Assembly (NCBI GenBank): GCA_029226975.1
Contig: JAQXZB010000015.1
Location: forward strand, 1 to 64,000
DNA length: 64,000 nt
From: Clostridiales bacterium
GTDB taxonomy: Bacteria; Bacillota; Clostridia; UBA1381
Direction: 5' to 3'
The position numbers were made by a program, and so were the translations under genes. The notes under the pieces are model-generated. The model saw only the letters and a program-made list of their open reading frames with translations, had not been told where the DNA came from and ran no database searches. Of this stretch, positions 57,818-64,000 are shown in pieces. How positions within the stretch are numbered: the stretch's first letter is position 1; the number at the start of each line of letters is the position of its first letter.

Positions 57818-59461
57818 TTATACTCGGTATAAAAATCCGTTTTTAAGGTCCTGTGCCGCCATTTCCTTGGCTTTGTAGTGAAGCTTTTTTCCGGTAAGAT
57901 TTAAGGGGATTTCGTTTACAAAACGATAATAGCGCGGACGCTTGTAGTTTGCAATCATCGGGCTTTCCTTGCAGAAGCTTTCAAGCTCCTCATAGGTAAG
58001 AGAATCATCGCTTTTAACGATATATGCTGTAACCAGCTCGCCCCGTATCTTGTCCGGCGCGGCAGTGACAATGCAGTCCTTTACCTTCGGATGAGAGTTT
58101 AAAACCTCCTCTACCTGCGTAGGATATATGTTTTCTCCGGAGGAGATGATCATATCGTCCTTTCTTCCCACTATCGTAACATAGCAGTTCTCACTCCAGG
58201 TGGCAAGGTCGTTGGTATATATAAAGCCCTTGTAATACTTGTTTTGGGTTTCTTCCTCATTGTTGAAGTATCTGTAGGGCGATTTTGCGGGGGATTTGAT
58301 TATAACCTCTCCGACTTCGGTGTTATCCGTACGGGCAAGATCGTCCGGCTCGGCTTTTCTGTCCTCGTAAATCTTTACAACCCTTACATCATCGTCAATA
58401 CAGGATCCGCCGGCCGTTCCGGCATATTCGGGCAGATCGAAGGGTCTCAGGAAGGTGTTCCAGAAGGTTTCGGTAGTGCCGTAGCCGTTGAAGATGTTGG
58501 GGGTAAGTGTATTTTGATAGCGTATGCATGCGGCGCGCTCCAGTGCGCTTCCCATGGTGACAATTCCTCTTAAGGAGCCCAAATCCCTGCCGTTTTTGTC
58601 CTGAGAATCCGCAAGTGCCTCCAATACGGTAGGAACGCCGATAACAAAGGTTATGCCGAATTTTTCCACATATTCAAGGCATTTGTCGGGATTGAACTTG
58701 CGCATTATATAAATTGCCGCACCCGCATACAAGGACGGGCAGGGACCTGCGCAGTGTATTCCGCCCCGGTGGAACCATGGCGTAGTGTTCATGGTCTTGT
58801 CGGTCTGATTCATGGGAAAATGAATCATTACATCATGGCTTGACAAAACCTCGTTGATGCTTGTAAGCGGAACACCCTTTTGGCGTCCTGTTGTGCCTGA
58901 GGTGTATAGTCTCGTGGTTTCATCGTAGATATTATGATCAAAGGCGAGAGCAGGCTCGGTGTCAGGCTCGCTTTGAACATAATCATCATAGGAAATACAG
59001 CCGTCAAGTCTTGCTGTTCTGTCATAGGGGTCAATCATAATAAGACGTCCGGGCTTGTGCTTTGCCATTTCCACAGCTTGGCGTATCTCCTTTTCCTGTT
59101 CCGCTTCAAAGAACATTACCGACGGCTTGGAATCGTCAATATTCATGGCAATTTCGCCGGCACTCAGTCGATAGTTTGCCGGGCAGTTTACCGCGCCTAT
59201 CTTGTGAGCGGCGACATAGGCAAATACAAAAACAGGGCAGTTAAGAAGCTGATACATAATAACATCGCCCTTTTTCACGCCGTCATGTATAAACGCGTTG
59301 GCAAGCTTGTTCACCTCGCGGTTAAGTTCCGCATAGGTCCAGTTTTCGCCGGTTTCCGGGAAATACATTGCCTGCTTGTTTGAAAATCTGCGAACATTGC
59401 GCATAAAACCCTCAATCCAAGTGTATTCACGTTCAAAGATTGATTTAAAATCGTTATCCAT
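57818..59461 (-). CDS. Acyl-CoA synthetase (AMP-forming)
   Basis: Activates a carboxylic acid to its CoA thioester through an acyl-adenylate. 547 residues. YTSGTTGRQKGV is the ATP/Mg loop; NTTPWFHRGGIH, NGYGTTET, YTNDLATW and GRKDDMIISSGENIYP follow, with a late Lys in NLTGKKLHYK. The substrate acid cannot be read off. ATG 59461 follows GGAGG on the minus strand; own promoter. No obvious link to the sugar genes; its GC-rich codon use is like that of its neighbours. Confidence 0.88.
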   Translation of the reverse strand: MDNDFKSIFEREYTWIEGFMRNVRRFSNKQAMYFPETGENWTYAELNREVNKLANAFIHDGVKKGDVIMYQLLNCPVFVFAYVAAHKIGAVNCPANYRLSAGEIAMNIDDSKPSVMFFEAEQEKEIRQAVEMAKHKPGRLIMIDPYDRTARLDGCISYDDYVQSEPDTEPALAFDHNIYDETTRLYTSGTTGRQKGVPLTSINEVLSSHDVMIHFPMNQTDKTMNTTPWFHRGGIHCAGPCPSLYAGAAIYIMRKFNPDKCLEYVEKFGITFVIGVPTVLEALADSQDKNGRDLGSLRGIVTMGSALERAACIRYQNTLTPNIFNGYGTTETFWNTFLRPFDLPEYAGTAGGSCIDDDVRVVKIYEDRKAEPDDLARTDNTEVGEVIIKSPAKSPYRYFNNEEETQNKYYKGFIYTNDLATWSENCYVTIVGRKDDMIISSGENIYPTQVEEVLNSHPKVKDCIVTAAPDKIRGELVTAYIVKSDDSLTYEELESFCKESPMIANYKRPRYYRFVNEIPLNLTGKKLHYKAKEMAAQDLKNGFLYRV

Positions 59462-59506
59462 AAAAAAACCTCCTTGTTTAACATATGGTATAAATCCTTT
59501 CTACTT

Positions 59507-59535
59507 ATAATAACCGAAATTTGTGCTTTTGTCAA
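59507..59535 (-). promoter_or_regulatory. Promoter of the acyl-CoA synthetase gene
   Basis: Minus strand TTGACA (59535-59530), 17-base spacer, TATTAT (59512-59507). Confidence 0.8.
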
Positions 59536-59593
59536 TGGATTTTGGTATTTTTGAAAAATATTTCCGGCAAATACTTAAAGAGTTGTATTAAGC

Positions 59594-59622
59594 TTGACAT
59601 TGAGGAGCGTTTATGGTAATAT
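59594..59622 (+). promoter_or_regulatory. Promoter of mutS2
   Basis: TTGACA (59594-59599), 17-base spacer, TAATAT (59617-59622). Confidence 0.75.
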
Positions 59623-59687
59623 TATTAAGGATAAAAGCTGACAAGCTGCCGCACCTAAATATATAATGGATATAAGAGGAATGTTTA

Positions 59688-62066
59688 ATGGATAAGGCAT
59701 ATAAAGTTCTTGAATATAATAAAATATTGGAAAGGCTTGCCGGATATACGCAAAGCCCTGATGTAAAAAACAGGATTTTGGAGCTTGAGCCGTATAAGGA
59801 GCTTGAGCAGGCAAGGGCGGCACAGCGTGAAACAACGGAAGCACTGATTACCATGTTAAAGCTTGGCTCTCCGGCGGTATCTCTGTCGGTTAAAAACGTT
59901 TTGGGAGCGGTCAAAAGAAGTGAGCTGGGCGGCGTTTTGCATACGGACGAGCTGTTGGACGTATCGCGGCTTTTGTATGCGGCAAGGTATATGAAAGGGT
60001 ATCTGTCGGAGGCGGCGGACGAGTGCGGACTGCTTTTAAAAATACGTGAGAGCATTATAACCGCAAAGGCACTGGAGGATAAAATAAACTCGGCTGTAAT
60101 ATCCGAAAACGAGATTGCCGATGACGCTTCGCCGGAGCTTGGCACCATACGCAGAAAAATAAAAAACCTCAACGGCAGAATAAGAGAAACCTTAAATCAT
60201 ATGATTCATTCCGCCCATTATAAAAAGTTTTTGCAGGACCCAATTGTAACAATGCGCTCCGAGCGTTTCGTAATACCCGTAAAAAGCGAGTACAAAAGCG
60301 AGGTCAGCGGAATAGTACATGATTCCTCCGCAACGGGGGCAACGCTGTTTATAGAGCCGATGAGCGTTGTGCGCGACAACAACGAAATACGGGATTTAAA
60401 AAACAGGGAACAGCTTGAGATTGAGCGGATACTTGCCGCACTTTCGGCGGAGGTTGCCGAAAACGGCCATACGATGTTTGTGGATTACAGGGCAATGTGC
60501 GATTTGGATTTTATGTTTTGTAAGGGCAGGCTGTCACTGGATATGAACGCGGTTGAGCCGGTATTAAACGATGAAGGACGCGTGTATTTGAAAAAAGCGC
60601 GGCATCCGCTTATCGATAAGGACAAGGTTGTCGCAAATGATATAGAGCTTGGAAAAAGCTTTGATACCCTGGTTGTAACGGGACCCAATACCGGCGGAAA
60701 AACCGTTACGTTAAAAACCATAGGACTGTTTTCTTTAATGGCGGCTGCGGGACTGCATATAAGCGCGGCGGACAACAGTGAAGCGGCGGTTTTTACAAGA
60801 GTGTTTGCGGATATAGGAGATGAGCAGTCCATTGAGCAGAGCCTGTCAACCTTCTCATCACATATGGTAAATATCGTATCTATTCTTCGGGAGGTGGATG
60901 AAAATTCCCTTGCGCTGTTTGATGAGTTGGGCGCGGGAACGGACCCGACGGAGGGAGCGGCTTTGGCGATTGCAATACTGGAATATCTGCGCGCAATGGG
61001 CGCAAGAACCGTTGCAACCACCCATTACAGCGAGCTAAAGCTGTTTGCGCTTTCCGAAAACGGCGTTGAAAACGCATCATGCGAATTTGACGTTGCGTCA
61101 TTGCAGCCTACCTATAAGCTGCTCATAGGCGTTCCCGGAAAAAGCAATGCCTTTGCAATATCAAGGCGGTTAGGACTTGACGAGGGGATTATAAGCCGTG
61201 CAAACGATATACTTTCTGATGAGGATATAAAATTTGAGGATGTAATAACCGATTTGGAGGTAAACCGCAACAAAGCCAGAACTGCGGCAGATGAAGCGCA
61301 GAGAATGAAGCGGGAGCTTGGGGAGCTTAAAAAGCAGGTTGAAGATGACAGGATAAAGCTTAAGGAGAATAAATCGAGAATTCTTGACGAGGCAAGGCGC
61401 GAAGCGAAGATAATCGTTATGGAAGCCCGCGAGGAAGCAAACTCGCTTATAAAAGAGCTTGAAAAAATGAAAAGCCAAGGGGACGCGGATATACGTCAAA
61501 AAACCGCAAAGCTGAAGGACAAGCTAAAGGAGAAGGAAGATACCATTGACGCGGCAATGGCAAGGGCTGCAAAGCCCAAGAAAACCTATGCGCCGCCTCC
61601 CAAGGATCTAAGACCGGGCAGTGCGGTGAAGATTGTGGATATGAATCAGGAAGCAACCGTTCTTGTACCACCGGATAAGAACGGAAAGGTCAAGGTACAG
61701 GCGGGAATTATAAAAATGGATGTGCATATATCCAATTTGAGAAAGCTTGATGAGAAAAAGCCTGCCGAAACCGCCAAAACCTATGTTAAGTCCACACGCG
61801 CCCTTAACTCAAAGACGAAAACCGCTTCTACCGAGGTAGATGTAAGAGGACAGTATCCCGAGGAAGCGTGGTCGAATGTGGAGAAATTCCTTGACGACTG
61901 TTATCTTGCCGGAATTTCACCGGTAAATATTATCCACGGCAAGGGTACCGGCGTTTTAAAGAAAATGATACGGGAAAATTTAAGGAAGCACAGATATGTA
62001 AAATCCTTCCGTCCGGGGCGCTACGGCGAGGGCGAGGACGGAGTAACGGTCTGTGAGCTTAAGTAG
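59688..62066 (+). CDS. mutS2: Endonuclease MutS2 / ribosome-rescue ATPase
   Basis: 792 residues. N-terminal helical core and lever domain, ATPase domain with GPNTGGKT (332-339), DIGDEQSIEQSLSTFSSHM, LFDELGAGTDP (Walker B) and ATTHYSELK; a long coiled-coil (about 515-640, KARTAADEAQRMKRELGELK and on); a KOW-like basic patch; and a C-terminal Smr domain (VDVRGQ near 717, IHGKGTGVL with His750). Full length. MutS2 suppresses recombination and, in Bacillus, splits collided ribosomes. It heads a three-gene unit with ybaK and the DUF1015 gene. Confidence 0.95.
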   Translation: MDKAYKVLEYNKILERLAGYTQSPDVKNRILELEPYKELEQARAAQRETTEALITMLKLGSPAVSLSVKNVLGAVKRSELGGVLHTDELLDVSRLLYAARYMKGYLSEAADECGLLLKIRESIITAKALEDKINSAVISENEIADDASPELGTIRRKIKNLNGRIRETLNHMIHSAHYKKFLQDPIVTMRSERFVIPVKSEYKSEVSGIVHDSSATGATLFIEPMSVVRDNNEIRDLKNREQLEIERILAALSAEVAENGHTMFVDYRAMCDLDFMFCKGRLSLDMNAVEPVLNDEGRVYLKKARHPLIDKDKVVANDIELGKSFDTLVVTGPNTGGKTVTLKTIGLFSLMAAAGLHISAADNSEAAVFTRVFADIGDEQSIEQSLSTFSSHMVNIVSILREVDENSLALFDELGAGTDPTEGAALAIAILEYLRAMGARTVATTHYSELKLFALSENGVENASCEFDVASLQPTYKLLIGVPGKSNAFAISRRLGLDEGIISRANDILSDEDIKFEDVITDLEVNRNKARTAADEAQRMKRELGELKKQVEDDRIKLKENKSRILDEARREAKIIVMEAREEANSLIKELEKMKSQGDADIRQKTAKLKDKLKEKEDTIDAAMARAAKPKKTYAPPPKDLRPGSAVKIVDMNQEATVLVPPDKNGKVKVQAGIIKMDVHISNLRKLDEKKPAETAKTYVKSTRALNSKTKTASTEVDVRGQYPEEAWSNVEKFLDDCYLAGISPVNIIHGKGTGVLKKMIRENLRKHRYVKSFRPGRYGEGEDGVTVCELK

Positions 62067-62078
62067 GGGGACAGGGAA

Positions 62079-62585
62079 ATGCCAAAAAAGAAGCCTGTTG
62101 TTACAAATGCCATGCGCACCGTTAAGGCGGCGGGGATTGATTTTGAAGCTTATGAATATGAGGCGGACGAGGTCGGGGAAAATTTCGGTATGAAAATCAG
62201 CGAAAAAACCGGAATAAGTCCCGACAGGTCCTTTAAGACACTTGTAATACGCGGTGAAAAAAACGGTATCATGGTTGTGTGTATTCCATGCAGTCGTGAA
62301 CTGGATTTAAAGAAAACCGCAAAGGCGGTGGGTGACAAAAAGGCGGAAATGATACATGTAAAAGAGCTTTTGGGGCTTACCGGCTATATACGCGGCGGAG
62401 TGTCACCCATAGGAATGAAAAAGAAATACCCGACAATTATAAGCAGTTTGGCACTTGATTATGATAAAATAGCCGTTTCCGGCGGGGTCTGCGGTGTGGC
62501 TCTTATGCTCTCGCCGAAGGATTTGCAGACCTTAACGGATTGTCGGTTTATGGATATAACCATTGATAAGGAGATGACAATATGA
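62079..62585 (+). CDS. ybaK: Aminoacyl-tRNA deacylase, YbaK/EbsC family
   Basis: Hydrolyses mischarged Cys-tRNA(Pro) (YbaK type). 168 residues. TNAMRTVKAAGIDFEAYEYE, DRSFKTLVIRGEKNG (the catalytic Lys region), MIHVKELLGLTGYIRGGVSPIGMKKK and AVSGGVCGVALMLSP are family blocks. GGGGGACAGGGA ribosome region, 12 bases after mutS2; the stop overlaps the next start. Confidence 0.9.
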   Translation: MPKKKPVVTNAMRTVKAAGIDFEAYEYEADEVGENFGMKISEKTGISPDRSFKTLVIRGEKNGIMVVCIPCSRELDLKKTAKAVGDKKAEMIHVKELLGLTGYIRGGVSPIGMKKKYPTIISSLALDYDKIAVSGGVCGVALMLSPKDLQTLTDCRFMDITIDKEMTI

Positions 62586-63844
62586 ATGTATTTACACCGG
62601 CGGATATTATGATACCCAAGGGGATTGATTTTGAAAAATGGAGTGTTGTTGCCTGCGACCAGTACACCTCACAGCGCGATTACTGGGAGGATGCGGCAAG
62701 GCTTGTAGGCTCTGCGCCATCCACGCTCAAAATAACCTTTCCGGAAGTTTATTTAAACGACGGGGGAGCGGAGGAAAGAATTGAGAAAATAAACAATACA
62801 ATGGAGGAGTATTTGGCGGCTGATATGTTTTGTACTCTTAAAAATTCCTTTGTGTATGTTGAGAGAGAACAGTCCAACGGAAAAGTACGGCGCGGACTTA
62901 TCGGAAAAATAGACCTTGAGGAATATGATTTTTCAAAAGGCTCCGGCTCAAAGGTCAGAGCAACCGAGGGGACAATACTTTCAAGAATTCCGCCCCGCCA
63001 AAAAATCAGAAGAAACGCGCCATTGGAACTGCCGCATATTCTGATGCTCATAGACGACAGAGAAGCGACCGTTATAGAGCCGATTGGAGAGATAAAGCAA
63101 AGTTTTGAGAAGCTTTATGATTTTGAGCTTATGAAGGACGGCGGGCATATAACGGGGTATCTTGTGGATCAAAAGCTTAATCAAAGCATAACGGACGCAA
63201 TAAACCGTCTGGAAGACAGAAACTCATTTAATGAAAAATATAATGTTAAAGACGAGCCTGTGCTGCTTATCGCCGCCGGGGACGGCAATCATTCTCTTGC
63301 AACGGCAAAAACCTGTTGGGAGGAGGTTAAGAAAAATCTTTCTGAGGAGGAAAGAAAAACTCATCCGGCAAGATATGCGCTTGTGGAGCTTAACAATATC
63401 CATGACCCGGCTCTGGAATTTGAGCCGATACAGAGGGTTATATTTAAAACCGAGCCAAAAAAGCTTATGGACGCGCTTTTTGAATATTATCCGGGAGCGT
63501 CAAAAAAGGATAACGGCGGACAGAGGATAGCATATACATACGGCAAAAGTGAGGGAATGATATACATAAAAGATGCGCCATCAAATCTGCCCGTAGGAAC
63601 ATTGCAGGAGTTTTTGGATAAGTATTTATCCGAAAATTCGGGAGAACTTGACTATATTCACGGAAATGATGTGGTAAGGCAGCTCGCTTCAGAGGAGAAC
63701 ACCATAGGCTTTATGGTTGAGCCGATGGAGAAAAATGATTTGTTCACAACCGTAATAAAGGACGGAGCGCTGCCGAGAAAGACCTTTTCAATGGGCGAAG
63801 CGCGGGATAAGCGTTTTTATCTGGAATGTAAGAGGATAAAATAA
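62582..63844 (+). CDS. DUF1015-family protein
   Basis: 420 residues of the DUF1015 family, common in Firmicutes and of unknown function. Hallmarks: PKGIDFEKWSVVACDQYTSQRDYW, GLIGKIDLEEYDF, ATEGTILSRIPPRQKIR, LLIAAGDGNHSLATAKTCWE and GFMVEPM. The DGNH and RIPPR patches are probably an active site. It overlaps ybaK by 4 bases (ATGA), so the two are translationally coupled. Confidence 0.88.
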   Translation: MNVFTPADIMIPKGIDFEKWSVVACDQYTSQRDYWEDAARLVGSAPSTLKITFPEVYLNDGGAEERIEKINNTMEEYLAADMFCTLKNSFVYVEREQSNGKVRRGLIGKIDLEEYDFSKGSGSKVRATEGTILSRIPPRQKIRRNAPLELPHILMLIDDREATVIEPIGEIKQSFEKLYDFELMKDGGHITGYLVDQKLNQSITDAINRLEDRNSFNEKYNVKDEPVLLIAAGDGNHSLATAKTCWEEVKKNLSEEERKTHPARYALVELNNIHDPALEFEPIQRVIFKTEPKKLMDALFEYYPGASKKDNGGQRIAYTYGKSEGMIYIKDAPSNLPVGTLQEFLDKYLSENSGELDYIHGNDVVRQLASEENTIGFMVEPMEKNDLFTTVIKDGALPRKTFSMGEARDKRFYLECKRIK

Positions 63845-63876
63845 AGGGGCTGTGACAAAATAGTTTCCCGAAAGAA

Positions 63877-63937
63877 AACTCTTGAATTAGACCGATAATG
63901 GGTCTTATTCAAGAGCTTTTATTTATTCTTTCATGTT
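63877..63937. terminator. Bidirectional terminator
   Basis: ACTCTTGAAT with ATTCAAGAGC and an inner TAGACC/GGGTCT stem around GATAAT, then TTTTATTT; an A run on the other side serves the minus strand. Confidence 0.75.
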
Positions 63938-64000
63938 ATTTAAAGCTTTCTGCAAAGCGTATAAGCTCGCGTCTGTTCAGATTTCCCTGTGATGCGATGG
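63936..64000 (-). CDS. 3' end of a minus-strand gene (cut by window edge)
   Basis: The minus-strand frame reads IASQGNLNRRELIRFAESFK and stops at 63936, immediately before the shared terminator. Only 21 codons are visible. The amphipathic helix-like end and its position before a terminator suggest a real gene; the family is not recognisable. Confidence 0.35.
   Translation of the reverse strand, partial: IASQGNLNRRELIRFAESFK

Noticed and set aside
1-64000. CRISPR arrays or prophage modules
   Set aside because: I saw no regularly spaced repeats, cas genes, integrase, capsid or terminase genes.

Overview
The window looks like chromosomal DNA of an anaerobic, probably gut-dwelling, member of the Clostridia (Firmicutes). 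The evidence is S-layer-homology (SLH) proteins, strong GGAGG ribosome sites with frequent GTG starts, TTGACA/TATAAT promoters, a NiaR-controlled NAD operon, MutS2, and many AraC-type carbohydrate regulators. A Monoglobus-like lineage is possible but is only a guess. Most of the window is a large carbohydrate-utilisation region.

Layout. 1-530: the 5' end of an IS1634-like transposase at the left edge and an unexplained ORF remnant. 630-1871: PPi-type phosphofructokinase. 2380-17815: six consecutive genes for exported proteins (two SLH proteins, two clan GH-A-like glycoside hydrolases, two LamG-like multidomain proteins). 17923-23903: a membrane-bound AraC regulator facing a sugar ABC importer (binding protein and two permeases, no ATPase). 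24055-27808: SGNH esterase, a second AraC regulator and an unrecognised cytosolic (alpha/alpha)-barrel-like protein. 27940-41652: a 13-gene catabolic cluster (Ldh2-type reductase, KDPG-type aldolase, two sister SDRs, aldo/keto reductase, type II glycerate kinase, divergent enolase, aldehyde dehydrogenase, PfkB kinase, fucose-isomerase-like protein, class II aldolase, DUF4867, amidohydrolase). 42108-44672: secreted PL8 polysaccharide lyase. 44720-46471: a row of truncated or fused gene remnants. 46531-46605: tRNA-Arg(CCT). 46737-48966: FAD oxidoreductase and a third AraC regulator. 49225-51873: nadB-nadC-niaR. 52049-53878: ABC exporter behind a structured leader. 54112-57764: M15 peptidase, a candidate small RNA and a GH127 arabinofuranosidase. 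57818-63844: acyl-CoA ligase, mutS2, ybaK and DUF1015. The last 65 bases hold the 3' end of a further minus-strand gene.

How the genes may work together (inference). Exported hydrolases and the PL8 lyase cut a uronate-containing, probably acetylated and arabinosylated polysaccharide. The ABC system imports the products, and the cytosolic esterase and GH127 finish them. The catabolic cluster then has two coherent branches. One is KDG/KDPG-type aldol cleavage to pyruvate plus glyceraldehyde, then aldehyde dehydrogenase and glycerate kinase. The other is isomerase, PfkB kinase and class II aldolase. The enolase homologue keeps the metal ligands and the lysine base but has lost most canonical enolase residues, so it is the best candidate for new chemistry here.

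Two pairs of promoters inside the region share long blocks with identical spacing: 2214-2271 with 20372-20429, and 24765-24823 with 27818-27877. They look like operators of two different AraC regulators and tie the segments into regulons. Other unexplained elements are a leader before the ABC exporter that can hide the ribosome site, an apparently free-standing ~145-nt RNA before the GH127 gene, and a hairpin-ribosome-site leader used at two distant places.
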